From NCBI RefSeq assembly GCF_024213555.1, contig NZ_JANAVO010000003.1, positions 310,001 through 374,000 of the forward strand: 64,000 bases of DNA, given 5' to 3'. Every line of letters starts with the position of its first letter. The stretch's first letter is position 1. Below are positions 20,545 through 29,110 of the stretch, piece after piece. The translations under genes were made by a program, and so were the position numbers. The DNA is from Allokutzneria sp. A3M-2-11 16 (GTDB lineage: Bacteria > Actinomycetota > Actinomycetes > Mycobacteriales > Pseudonocardiaceae). The notes under the pieces were generated by a model. It made no database searches. It was not told where the DNA came from and saw only the letters and a list, made by a program, of their open reading frames with translations.

Positions 20545-21314
20545 GGCTCGACATCGCCGGAATCGGCGTCACCCTCGACGGCAAGCCGATCTTGGACGGG
20601 GTGAGCCTGACCGTCCCGCGGGGCTCGGTGGTGGGGCTGGTCGGGCCGAACGGCAGCGGGAAGTCCACGTTGCTGCGCACCGTCTACCGGTCGCTCCGCC
20701 CCTTGACGGGAGTCGTCAAGCTCGACGACGCCGACCTGTGGTCCCTGCCGGTCAGGGAGTCGGCGCGGCGGGTCGCGGCGGTCCTCCAGGAAGGCGGCTC
20801 CTCGGCGCTGTCCGTGGCCGAAGTCGTTGAGCTGGGCCGAACTCCGCACCACGGCATGGTTTCCCGGACGACGTCCGCCGACCGCGAAGCCGTCCGCGTG
20901 GCGATGGAGCGCGCCGGTGTCACGGCGCTGGCGGAGCGGCCCATGGTGTCGCTGTCGGGTGGTGAGCGGCAGCGCGTGCACCTGGCGCGTGCACTGGCGC
21001 AGGAGCCCTCGCTGCTGGTGCTCGACGAGCCAACCAACCACTTGGACATCCGGGCCCGTTTCGCGTTGCTGTCGACGGTGCGCGGCCTCGGCGTGACGAC
21101 GTTGGCGGTGCTGCACGAACTCGATCTGGCGGTCCGCAGCTGTGACCACCTGGTCGTGCTGGACCACGGCAAGGTCGTCGCGGCGGGGGAAGTCCTCGAC
21201 GCGCTGACACCAACGATCTTCCGCGAGGTCTTCGGCGTGCACGCCAAGGCCGAGCGGCACAGCGATGGGGTGGTCCGCATAACGTACGCGGCTGACCCAC
21301 TGGGAGACTTGTAG
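20541..21314 (+). CDS. FecE-type ABC importer ATPase
   Basis: A 257-residue ATP-binding subunit pairing with the FecCD-type permease. Motifs: Walker [14 protein letters not shown]-loop AVLQEGG, signature LSGGERQRVHLARAL, Walker B LLVLDEPTNHLD and switch His in AVLHELDLA. ATG 20541 overlaps the permease stop (ATGA), so subunits are made in coupled fashion. It is followed 2 bp later by the copper P-type ATPase, which places copper handling in the same transcript. Confidence 0.92.
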   Translation: MRLDIAGIGVTLDGKPILDGVSLTVPRGSVVGLVGPNGSGKSTLLRTVYRSLRPLTGVVKLDDADLWSLPVRESARRVAAVLQEGGSSALSVAEVVELGRTPHHGMVSRTTSADREAVRVAMERAGVTALAERPMVSLSGGERQRVHLARALAQEPSLLVLDEPTNHLDIRARFALLSTVRGLGVTTLAVLHELDLAVRSCDHLVVLDHGKVVAAGEVLDALTPTIFREVFGVHAKAERHSDGVVRITYAADPLGDL

Positions 21315-21316
21315 CC

Positions 21317-23560
21317 ATGTCCCACAGCACTGCCACCGAACTTGAACTCATCATCGGTGGGATGACCTGCGCCGCGTGCGCGAATCGTGTGCAGCGCAAG
21401 CTGAACAAGCTCGACGGCGTCACCGCGACCGTCAACTACGCGACCGAGAAGGCGGCCGTCACAGCGCCCGCCGGGACCGATCCGCGCACGTTGATCGAGA
21501 CGGTCGAGCAGGCCGGGTACACCGCGCGGACTGTCACCCAGGCGCCCCCGGCCCAGGACCCAGTGCGCGCGCTGCGGCACCGGCTGTTCGTCGCGCTGGT
21601 GCTCTCCGTACCGCTCTGCGACCTGTCACTGGCGTTCTGGTTGCTGCCAGGACTGCGGTTCCCGGGTTGGCAATGGGTGTCGCTCGCCCTGGCCACGCCC
21701 GTCGTGCTGTGGTCGGCCGGGCCCTTCCACCGCGCGGCCTTCAAGAACGCCCGCCACGGCGCCGCGTCGATGGACACCCTCGTGTCGATGGGTGTGCTCG
21801 CCGCCTACGGCTGGTCGGTGTACTCGCTGCTGTTCACCACCGGCTCCGAGCTGCACACCGGTTTCGAGATCACCACCGAGGCGGGCGGGTCGGTCTACCT
21901 CGAAGTCGCCGCTGGTGTGACCGCGTTCCTCCTCGCGGGCCGCTACTTCGAAGCGCGGGCGAAACGCAGTGCTGGCAACGCTTTGCGCGCACTGTCCACT
22001 TTGGGCGTCAAGGACGTCACCGTGCTGCGCGACGGCTCGCAGGTCGTGCTGCCGATCGCTCAGCTCAAGGTCGACGACCTCTTCATCGTGAAGCCGGGGG
22101 AGCGGGTCGCCGCCGACGGAGTGGTGCACGAAGGCCGTTGCGCCGTCGACAACAGCATGGTCACCGGCGAATCCGTCCCGGTGCCCGTGGCGCCTGGCGA
22201 GGCCGTCATCGGTGGCACGGTCGCGGTGGGCGGGCGGCTCATCGTGCGCGCCACCAAGGTCGGCCCCGACACGCAGCTCGCGCACATGGCCCGGCTCGTC
22301 GAGCAGGCGCAGAACGACAAGGCCGACGTGCAGCGCCTCGCCGACCGCGTCGCAGGCGGGTTCGTGCCCGTCGTGCTCGTGCTGTCCGCGTTGACCTTCG
22401 GCGCGTGGCTGCTCTTCGGTCAGCCCACCGAACTCGCCTTCACCGCCGCGCTGGCCGTGCTGATCATCGCCTGCCCCTGTGCGCTCGGCCTGGCCACGCC
22501 GACCGCGCTGCTCGTCGCGACCGGCAGGGCGGCGCAGCTCGGCATCCTGATCAAGGGCGCCTCCGCGCTGGAGTCCACTCGCGCCGTGGACACCGTCGTG
22601 CTGGACAAGACCGGCACGGTCACCAGCGGCAAGATGACCCTTGCCGCCGTCCACCCGCGCGAGGGCGTCGACCGCGCGGAACTGCTCGCCATGGCGGGAG
22701 CGGTGGAGGACGCCTCCGAGCACGCCATCGCCCTCGCGGTCGTGACCGCGGCACGCCAGGAGTTGGCTTCGTTGAGCCAGGTCCAGGACTTCGTGGCACT
22801 GCCGGGGCTCGGCGCCCGCGGCGTCGTCGACGGTCGCGAGGTCGTCATCGGCCGGACCAGCCTGCTCGCGACGCCGCTCCCCGAGGAGCTGGAAACCCTT
22901 CGGCGGCAATGGGAATCCCACGGCAAGACCGTCGTCGCGGTGGAATGGGACGGCTCCGTCGCGGGACTCCTCGCGGTCGCCGACACCGTCAAGCCCACCG
23001 CCGCGGCGGCCGTCGCCGAGCTGCGCGCGCTCGGCCTGCGACCGGTGCTGTTGACCGGGGACAACGAGGCCACCGCCCGCGCCGTCGCGCAGGAGGTCGG
23101 CATCGACGAGGTGGTCGCCGAGGTGCTGCCGCAGGGCAAGGTCGACATGGTGCAACGGCTGCGGAGCGAAGGCCGCGTCGTGGCGATGGTCGGCGACGGC
23201 GTGAACGACGCGCCCGCGCTGGCCACCGCCGACCTCGGCCTGGCGATGGGCAGTGGCACCGCCGTGGCGATCAACGCCGCCGACCTGATCCTGGTGCGCG
23301 AGGACCTGCTCGCGGTGCCCGACTCGATCCGGCTCGCACGGCGCACGCTCGGCACGATTCGCGGGAACCTGGTGTGGGCCTTCGGTTACAACGTCGCCGC
23401 GCTGCCCCTCGCCGCGCTCGGCCTGCTCAACCCCCTGATCGCGGGCGCCGCCATGGCCCTGTCCTCGGCCTTCGTGGTCTCCAACAGCATGCGCCTGCGG
23501 AAGTTCGCCTCCGCCAACCCCTCCGTCGGCCGCCCCGAGGACGACCGCATCACCGGCTGA
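21317..23560 (+). CDS. copA: Cu+-transporting P1B-type ATPase (CopA/CtpA-like)
   Basis: A 747-residue heavy-metal P-type ATPase. One N-terminal HMA domain carries GGMTCAAC (C18, C21). The intramembrane CPC motif is in CPCALGLATP (C386-C388). The phosphorylated Asp is in DKTGTVTSG (D430), and the hinge is GDGVNDAPAL. Later helices contain GYNVAALPLA and MALSSAFVVSNSMR, the Tyr-Asn and Met-Ser-Ser pattern of the Cu+ (IB-1) subgroup. It pumps Cu+ out of the cytoplasm, either for detoxification or to metallate extracytoplasmic cuproenzymes. Being the last gene of the isonitrile operon, it points to copper as the metal of the system. A similar pump gene (ctpB) lies near the mycobacterial nrp locus. 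Confidence 0.93.
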   Translation: MSHSTATELELIIGGMTCAACANRVQRKLNKLDGVTATVNYATEKAAVTAPAGTDPRTLIETVEQAGYTARTVTQAPPAQDPVRALRHRLFVALVLSVPLCDLSLAFWLLPGLRFPGWQWVSLALATPVVLWSAGPFHRAAFKNARHGAASMDTLVSMGVLAAYGWSVYSLLFTTGSELHTGFEITTEAGGSVYLEVAAGVTAFLLAGRYFEARAKRSAGNALRALSTLGVKDVTVLRDGSQVVLPIAQLKVDDLFIVKPGERVAADGVVHEGRCAVDNSMVTGESVPVPVAPGEAVIGGTVAVGGRLIVRATKVGPDTQLAHMARLVEQAQNDKADVQRLADRVAGGFVPVVLVLSALTFGAWLLFGQPTELAFTAALAVLIIACPCALGLATPTALLVATGRAAQLGILIKGASALESTRAVDTVVLDKTGTVTSGKMTLAAVHPREGVDRAELLAMAGAVEDASEHAIALAVVTAARQELASLSQVQDFVALPGLGARGVVDGREVVIGRTSLLATPLPEELETLRRQWESHGKTVVAVEWDGSVAGLLAVADTVKPTAAAAVAELRALGLRPVLLTGDNEATARAVAQEVGIDEVVAEVLPQGKVDMVQRLRSEGRVVAMVGDGVNDAPALATADLGLAMGSGTAVAINAADLILVREDLLAVPDSIRLARRTLGTIRGNLVWAFGYNVAALPLAALGLLNPLIAGAAMALSSAFVVSNSMRLRKFASANPSVGRPEDDRITG

Positions 23561-23565
23561 CCCGG

Positions 23566-23684
23566 GTCTTCAAGTACCCCCGACCCCGTCCCAGCAGATC
23601 GCAAACCGCCCCCGACCTCCGGACCACGCCGGGGTTGGGGGCGGTTTGAGACCGTCACAGCGGGGGTTGGGGGTACTTGAAGAC
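23566..23684. repeat. family A palindromic repeat, copy 2
   Basis: A 119-bp element with outer arms GTCTTCAAGTACCCCC and GGGGGTACTTGAAGAC and inner arms around CAAACCGCCCCCGACC and GGTTGGGGGCGGTTTG. It begins 6 bp after the copA stop and ends just before the convergent gene's stop. It fills the intergenic gap and could act as a bidirectional terminator. Confidence 0.85.
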
Positions 23685-23704
23685 GCCCCTTCCCGGGCTG
23701 GGAG

Positions 23705-25246
23705 TTACTTGCCCGCCTTGGCGAGCTCCTCGATGTCCTTGGGTTCGAGGCTGCGCAGGACGGTCAGCATGAGCTCGCTGAAGGTGCGCAGGGGGCTGAC
23801 GTAGTGCTTGCCGTCGACCTGGGTAGACATCACGCCCGCGTCGAAGAAGTTGCGCACGATCCGCTCGGCGAAGTCCTTCAGCTGCTGCGGCAGCGCCCGG
23901 CCGGTGTTGCGCCGGAAGCTCTCCTCCATGCCGGAGGTGAAGTCCGCGACGATGTCCTTCGCGCACGTCTTCTTGACCTGCCCCTGCGGGTCCTGCACCT
24001 CGTAGCAGTCCTGCACCCGGCGCATCGAACCGCGCTGGCCGTTGACCTCGACCACCGCCGACTCCAGGCCGACCCTGGTGCCGCCGTTGACCTCCTTGCG
24101 GGTGGTCTTCAGCTCGACGATCCGCAGGCCGAAGTCCGTCTCACCCGCCTGGACCTCGCTGAGCAACAACGGCCCCAGGTCGTGCAGCACGCCCATCTCG
24201 TCCGGCGCCAGCAGCTCGAACGCCCGTCGCGGGTTGCCGGAGAACGCGGCCTGCACCAGCTCCCTGACCGCGGTCTCGGGGTCGGCGGCGCCGTTGGCCG
24301 GGATCGACTGCTTCGGCCAGGCGATCTCCTCGGCGGCAAGGATGTTGTCGGCGATCGTGTAGAACATGCTCGCGTACCAGGAGCCGTCCACCTTCACCGA
24401 GGCGATCCGCACCGGCCCGCCCAGCCCCCGCACCACGTCGGCGATGTCGATGGTCTGGGTCATCCGCTGGTCGATCCGGCCGTTCGGGAAGGCCAGGTCG
24501 ACGAACTTGTCCGCCAGCGGCAGCTTCGCGGTGTCCGAGGTGACGGTGATCTTGCCCGCGACCAGCTTCGCGACCGCCACGTGGTCGTTGAGCTGCTCCT
24601 CACCGGCCTCGTCGAAGCGCAGGCCCTCGGCCTTCAGCTCCACCCCGGCCAGCTGGTCGGGGTTGGCGTCGGGCTTCATCACCTCCAGGCGCTTGAGCTC
24701 GTTCATCGACGCCGCGGTGTAGTCCAGGCTCAGCTTCGCCTCGGCGGGCGCCAGGCTGGTCATCATCCCGGCGATGTCGCCCTTGCCCAGCGCCTCCACC
24801 AACCGGGTCGCCGCCGCGGTCGGGGTGTTCGCGCCGGCGCCGGAGAAGGCGAAGATCGCCGTCACCCCGGCGGCCACCAGCGCCAGCACGCCGACGATGA
24901 CGCCGACCACCACGCCGGTGCGCTTCTTCTTCGGCGGCGCGTAGCCGGGCGGCGGGCCGTAACCGGGCGGCACCTGCCCCGGCGGGAACTGGCCCTGCTG
25001 GAACTGTCCAGGCTGGGGCTGACCTGACTGGAACTGACCGGGCTGGAACTGACCGGGCTGGAACTGGCCCGACTGGGGCTGGCCGGGCTGGGGCTGGGGC
25101 TGGGCAGGCACGCCCATCGGCGGTGTCGTCATGTCCGGCCCGTCCGGTCGCGGCGGCTGCTGCTGGGGGCCGGGCCCCTCGGCCGGGCCGGGCTGAGCGG
25201 GTTGGCCCGAATCGTTCCCGCCCGAATCGTTCCCGGGAGTGCTCAC
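23705..25246 (-). CDS. membrane-anchored secreted protein with PGQ-rich N-terminus, paralogue A
   Basis: A 513-residue protein of unknown function. The cytoplasmic N-terminus (about 1-105) is proline/glutamine-rich with repeated QPGQF and QSGQ units. One transmembrane segment follows a KKKR charge cluster (GVVVGVIVGVLALVAAGVTA, about 110-130), so the remaining 380 residues are outside the cell. The outer part has two similar halves, resembling DUF4878/lumazine-binding-like folds, and carries TIDIADVVRGLGGPVRIASV and SWYASMFYTIADNIL, which recur in the next gene. Start GTG 25244-25246 follows GGAGGGG. It is the downstream copy of a tandem duplication, separated from its paralogue by a terminator. 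Confidence 0.75.
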   Translation of the reverse strand: MSTPGNDSGGNDSGQPAQPGPAEGPGPQQQPPRPDGPDMTTPPMGVPAQPQPQPGQPQSGQFQPGQFQPGQFQSGQPQPGQFQQGQFPPGQVPPGYGPPPGYAPPKKKRTGVVVGVIVGVLALVAAGVTAIFAFSGAGANTPTAAATRLVEALGKGDIAGMMTSLAPAEAKLSLDYTAASMNELKRLEVMKPDANPDQLAGVELKAEGLRFDEAGEEQLNDHVAVAKLVAGKITVTSDTAKLPLADKFVDLAFPNGRIDQRMTQTIDIADVVRGLGGPVRIASVKVDGSWYASMFYTIADNILAAEEIAWPKQSIPANGAADPETAVRELVQAAFSGNPRRAFELLAPDEMGVLHDLGPLLLSEVQAGETDFGLRIVELKTTRKEVNGGTRVGLESAVVEVNGQRGSMRRVQDCYEVQDPQGQVKKTCAKDIVADFTSGMEESFRRNTGRALPQQLKDFAERIVRNFFDAGVMSTQVDGKHYVSPLRTFSELMLTVLRSLEPKDIEELAKAGK

Positions 25247-25359
25247 GGTGTCCCCTCCTGCGGTTCTGCTGCGCGCTTCGCACGGCGACCCTAGGTCGTC
25301 GCGGGGCCGTTTGGACCGGCGGCCCTACCGTGGGGTTCCCCGAACGGGCGAAAAAGAAA

Positions 25360-25387
25360 GGGCCGCCCGGGTGTTTCCGGGCGGCCC
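25360..25387 (-). terminator. intrinsic terminator after paralogue B
   Basis: A perfect 11-bp stem, GGGCCGCCCGG (25360-25370) with CCGGGCGGCCC (25377-25387), and a 6-nt loop. Read on the minus strand it is followed by TTTCTTTTT (25351-25359). It separates the two paralogous genes, so paralogue A probably has its own promoter in 25247-25350. Confidence 0.85.
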
Positions 25388-25403
25388 TCACGATCACTCC
25401 AGG

Positions 25404-26678
25404 TCAGCGACCGCCGAGCTGCGCCAGCTCGGCCAGCGACTTGGCGTCCAACCCGCGCAGGAAGGTCAGGAACAGCTCGTTGACCGTGCCGGTCGGGCTC
25501 AGGTAGTGCTTGCCGCCCTCCTCGACGGTGGCCACGCCGATGTCGAGCACGTTGCGGCCGATGTTCTGGAAGGTCCGCAGCGCCGCCTCGGACAGCTGGA
25601 CGCCCTCCTCGGCCGCGGCCTCCTCGACACCGGCGAGCATCTGGTCCAGGCACGCGACCCGCTTGCCTTGGCCCGCGTCGATGTTCACGCAGTCGCCGTC
25701 CCTGGCCAGCGAGATCCGCATGCCGCCGGTCTCCAGGACGATCTTGCGCGGGCTGATCCGCTTGCCGCCGGGGATGTCCTTGGTCTCGGTCTGCAGCTCG
25801 ACGAGCTTAGTGTCCGAGGGGACCTCGCCGCTCATCTGCACCACGAGGGCGTTGCCGACGTCGTGCGCGACGGCCATCTCGGTGGGCGGCAGCAGTTCGA
25901 TCACCCGGCGGAGGTTGCCGTCCACCGCGGCGGTCACCAGCTCGCGCACGGCCTGCTCCGGGGAGGCGGCGCCGACGGCCGGGACGGTCTCCTTCGGCCA
26001 GGACCGCTTGGTCATCTGCAGCACGAAGTCTGCGAGCGAGTAGTAGAGGCTGGGGTACCAGGAGTCGCCGACCTTCACGGTGGCGATCCGGACCGGCTTC
26101 CCGGTGCGCCGCACCACATCCGCGATGTCCACAGTGGACGTCTGGCTGACCGAGGCGCCCGGGGTGCCCTCCATCAGCTTGAGGAACTTCTCGGTGTAGG
26201 GCGCCTGCGCCGGGTCGCTGGTCAGCGAGACGCGGCCCTTGACCAGCTTCACCACGCTGATCCGGTCGGTGACCTTCTCCTCGGGCTCGTCGGCGAAGCC
26301 GATCTCCTCCGCCTTCACGCCGCCGCTCATCTTCAGCGCGTCGGCGTCGGCGCGCAGCACCTCGAGGCGCTTCATCTCCGCGGCCGAGGAGAGTGCGAGG
26401 TCGCGGAACGCCTTGGCCTCCGCGGGGTGGACGCGGTCGAGCACGCCCACCGTGTCGTTCTTGTTCAGCGCGTCCACCAGCCCGGACACCGCGCCCTGCG
26501 GCGACGAGCCGGGCGCGTCCGGGCCCTGCATCGCCACGGCCAGCGTGACGCCCCCGCCGACGAGCGCGAGCACGCCCACGATCACCCCGGTGATCAGGCC
26601 GGTCCTGCGGCGCGGCTGCGGTTCCTGAGGCTCAGGAAGCTCGGGAACCTGGTAGCCCTCGGTGCTGCTCAATGTCAC
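25404..26678 (-). CDS. membrane-anchored secreted protein, paralogue B
   Basis: A 424-residue paralogue of the downstream gene, lacking its PGQ-rich extension. A short N-terminus ends in RRRTG, then one transmembrane segment (LITGVIVGVLALVGGGVTLA, about 25-45), then an extracytoplasmic region of about 375 residues. Shared blocks include STVDIADVVRRTGKPVRIATV, SWYPSLYYSLADFVL and the C-terminal KHYLSPTGTVNELFLTFLRGL (each quoted in part). GTG start 26676-26678 lies inside the 3' end of the upstream membrane-protein gene (47-bp overlap), so the two are in one operon. Function unknown; an envelope role is inference. Confidence 0.75.
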   Translation of the reverse strand: MTLSSTEGYQVPELPEPQEPQPRRRTGLITGVIVGVLALVGGGVTLAVAMQGPDAPGSSPQGAVSGLVDALNKNDTVGVLDRVHPAEAKAFRDLALSSAAEMKRLEVLRADADALKMSGGVKAEEIGFADEPEEKVTDRISVVKLVKGRVSLTSDPAQAPYTEKFLKLMEGTPGASVSQTSTVDIADVVRRTGKPVRIATVKVGDSWYPSLYYSLADFVLQMTKRSWPKETVPAVGAASPEQAVRELVTAAVDGNLRRVIELLPPTEMAVAHDVGNALVVQMSGEVPSDTKLVELQTETKDIPGGKRISPRKIVLETGGMRISLARDGDCVNIDAGQGKRVACLDQMLAGVEEAAAEEGVQLSEAALRTFQNIGRNVLDIGVATVEEGGKHYLSPTGTVNELFLTFLRGLDAKSLAELAQLGGR

Positions 26679-27135
26679 TCCCCTGTGTGAAAGGTCCAGG
26701 GGCGCCCACGAGTACGCCGATCGCGCCGAGCAGCGCCAGCACGGCGCCGACCAGCACGAATACAGGTCCCGTCCAACTCAGGCCGACCAACGATCCCCCG
26801 GAGTCGGCGTGGACGGACGCGAACACCCCCACTGCGCCGGTTATCGCCGAGAGGAGCAGATTCGCTACAGCCGCGACGCGGGGAAGGCCCAGGAGGTAAC
26901 CGGCGACGCACACCGCCGCCAGCGGGCCGACCGCGGGCCAGGCCACGAGCAGTGCCCCGCCCACCCCCGAGTCCAGCCCGAGCAGGCGTCGTAGCAGGTC
27001 AGCTGCCTCGTAGCTGTTGCGCTGCACCGAGCCCGAGTAGAGCCAGGGCAGGAAGGTGCCCACGACGGTGATGACGAGGCCGAGGATGGCGAGCCCGATG
27101 CCGAGCCGCCGCAACTGGTGTCGCACGACGCGCAT
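26632..27135 (-). CDS. four-helix membrane protein of unknown function
   Basis: A 167-residue protein with about four hydrophobic segments (LGIGLAILGLVITVVGTFLP; LLVAWPAVGPLAAVCVAGYL; VAAVANLLLSAITGAVGVFA; GPVFVLVGAVLALLGAIGVL). ATG 27133-27135 has GGGAG upstream. It leads a minus-strand operon with paralogue B. I do not recognise a named family. The arrangement suggests the membrane protein and the anchored extracytoplasmic proteins work together. Confidence 0.65.
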   Translation of the reverse strand: MRVVRHQLRRLGIGLAILGLVITVVGTFLPWLYSGSVQRNSYEAADLLRRLLGLDSGVGGALLVAWPAVGPLAAVCVAGYLLGLPRVAAVANLLLSAITGAVGVFASVHADSGGSLVGLSWTGPVFVLVGAVLALLGAIGVLVGAPGPFTQGSDIEQHRGLPGSRAS

Positions 27136-27288
27136 CCTGGCACTCCCGTCCCGCCGCCCTCCGTTCGGCCGCGTGCGTTCGCCCGGCCGCCAGAAGGGTG
27201 AGTCATGCCGGGGGTGCCTGTCGCCCGCCGGTAGCCCTCAGTACCCTTCCGGCCACTCGGTGTTTCCGGCCCTGGAGGTACGAAGACC

Positions 27289-28827
27289 ATGCGGGTCCCG
27301 CTTACCGTCGCCGACTTCGTGGATCGAGCCGAATCCGTCTGGTCCGGTTCGACCGCCATAGTCGACGAGCCCGACCAGCCCGCGGCGGCGGTGCCGACGA
27401 CCACCTACGGCGACGTCGCGGCGCGGGTGCGGGCCTGGCAGGCGGGGTTCGACGCGCTCGGGGTGGGCGAGGGCGAACGCGTCGCCGTCATCAGCCACAA
27501 CTCCAGCCGCCTGCTCGAACTGCTCTACGCGGTCCCGGCGAGCGGCCGGATCTGCGTGCCGGTCAACTTCCGGCTGCGCGCGGAGGAGATCGCCTACATC
27601 GTCGAGCACTCCGGCGCCTCGACCGTGCTGGTCGACCCGGAGCTGGATGCGGACCTGAGCGGGATCACCGCGCGGCACCGCTTTGTGCTCGGCGAGCAGA
27701 CCGAGTCGGAGCTGATGCGCTTCGGCGTCGAGCCGCGCGCGTGGGCCGAGCCGGACGAGGACGCCACGGCCACGATCAACTACACGTCGGGCACCACGGC
27801 GCGGCCGAAGGGCGTGCAGATCACCCACCGCAACATCTGGATCAACACGATGACGTTCGGTTTACACGTGCGAGCGTGGGAGCGGGACGTCTACCTGCAC
27901 ACGCTGCCGATGTTCCACTGCAACGGCTGGGGCATGCCGTTCGTGCTGGCCGGTCTGGGCGCCAAGCAGGTGGTGCTGCGCAAGGTCGACGGCATGGAGA
28001 TCCTGCGCCGGGTCGAGCAGCACGGGGTCACCCTGGCCTGCGGCGCGCCCGCGGTCTGGAACATGGTGCTCGACGCCGCCCAGGACTGGCGGGGCGAGAT
28101 CCCCGGCCGCGGCTCGATGCGCATCGTCTGCGCGGGCGCCCCGCCGCCCACCCGCACCATCGCGCGCATCGAGGACGAGCTGGGCTGGGAGTTCCAGCAG
28201 CTCTACGGCCTGACCGAGACCTCGCCGACGCTGACCTTCAACCGCACCCGGCCGCTGGACGTGGACCTGCCCGCCGAGGAGCGCGCCCGCAAGCTCTCCC
28301 GCGCGGGCTCCCCGGCCATCGGCGTGCGGCTCACCGTCTCCGGGACCGGGGAGGTGCTGGCCCGCTCCAACACCGTGCTCGAGGGCTACTGGAATAACAA
28401 GGAGGCCACCGACGACGCTCTGGACGGCGGCTGGTTCCACACCGGTGACGGCGGCACCCTGGACGACGAGGGCCACCTGACGATCTCCGACCGGAAGAAG
28501 GACGTGATCATCACCGGTGGCGAGAACGTGTCGTCCATCGAGGTGGAGGACGCGGTGTTCAGCCACCCCGCGGTCGCCGAGGTCGCGGTGATCGGCGTGC
28601 CCGACGAGAAGTGGGGCGAGACGATCAAGGCGCTGGTGGTCACCGCCGAGGGCGCGGAGGTCTCCGAGCAGGAGATCATCGCGCACTGCAAGCAGCGGCT
28701 GGCCGGGTACAAGGCGCCCACCTCGGTGGAGTTCCGCGAGTCCATCCCGCGCACGGCCACCGGCAAGATCCAGAAGTTCAAGCTCCGCGAGCCCTTCTGG
28801 GCGGGCCGGGAGCGCGCCGTGAACTAG
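27289..28827 (+). CDS. long/medium-chain acyl-CoA synthetase (AMP-forming)
   Basis: A 512-residue ANL enzyme that activates a carboxylic acid through an acyl-AMP and usually transfers it to CoA. Motifs: NYTSGTTARPKG (about 163-174), YGLTETSP (about 306), GWFHTGD (about 382), DRKKDVIITGGENVSS, and the C-terminal Lys in TATGKIQKFK. Start ATG 27289 is supported by GGAGG 8 nt upstream. It stands alone, followed by a strong terminator, just upstream of the RipA-like gene. Substrate chain length is not visible in sequence. Confidence 0.9.
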   Translation: MRVPLTVADFVDRAESVWSGSTAIVDEPDQPAAAVPTTTYGDVAARVRAWQAGFDALGVGEGERVAVISHNSSRLLELLYAVPASGRICVPVNFRLRAEEIAYIVEHSGASTVLVDPELDADLSGITARHRFVLGEQTESELMRFGVEPRAWAEPDEDATATINYTSGTTARPKGVQITHRNIWINTMTFGLHVRAWERDVYLHTLPMFHCNGWGMPFVLAGLGAKQVVLRKVDGMEILRRVEQHGVTLACGAPAVWNMVLDAAQDWRGEIPGRGSMRIVCAGAPPPTRTIARIEDELGWEFQQLYGLTETSPTLTFNRTRPLDVDLPAEERARKLSRAGSPAIGVRLTVSGTGEVLARSNTVLEGYWNNKEATDDALDGGWFHTGDGGTLDDEGHLTISDRKKDVIITGGENVSSIEVEDAVFSHPAVAEVAVIGVPDEKWGETIKALVVTAEGAEVSEQEIIAHCKQRLAGYKAPTSVEFRESIPRTATGKIQKFKLREPFWAGRERAVN

Positions 28828-28838
28828 CAACGCGTGCG

Positions 28839-28871
28839 AATGGCCCCTTTGCCCGGAGCGAAGGGGCCATT
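28839..28871 (+). terminator. intrinsic terminator of the acyl-CoA synthetase gene
   Basis: An 11-bp perfect stem, AATGGCCCCTT (28839-28849) and AAGGGGCCATT (28861-28871), with an 11-nt loop and TTGCTG after it, 12 bp past the stop codon. Confidence 0.85.
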
Positions 28872-29110
28872 TTGCTGCCGATCACACGTCGCGCTGCGTA
28901 AGGTTCTGCCCAGCGGAGGCCGGGGGCACCGTGACTGATTTGTGCCCCTTTGTGACACGAGTGAGGGACGAGGCGCGTGTTTCTGCTGCTACAAGTGGCA
29001 GGAGTTGATGTCGGGGTGCACAGTTGCGCTGCGTGTTCGGCGGGTAACGCCAGGTCGGACCGCTCAGCGGGACCGGGGAGCACCGCGGTCCGCCCGTGGG
29101 AGGTGAGTTG

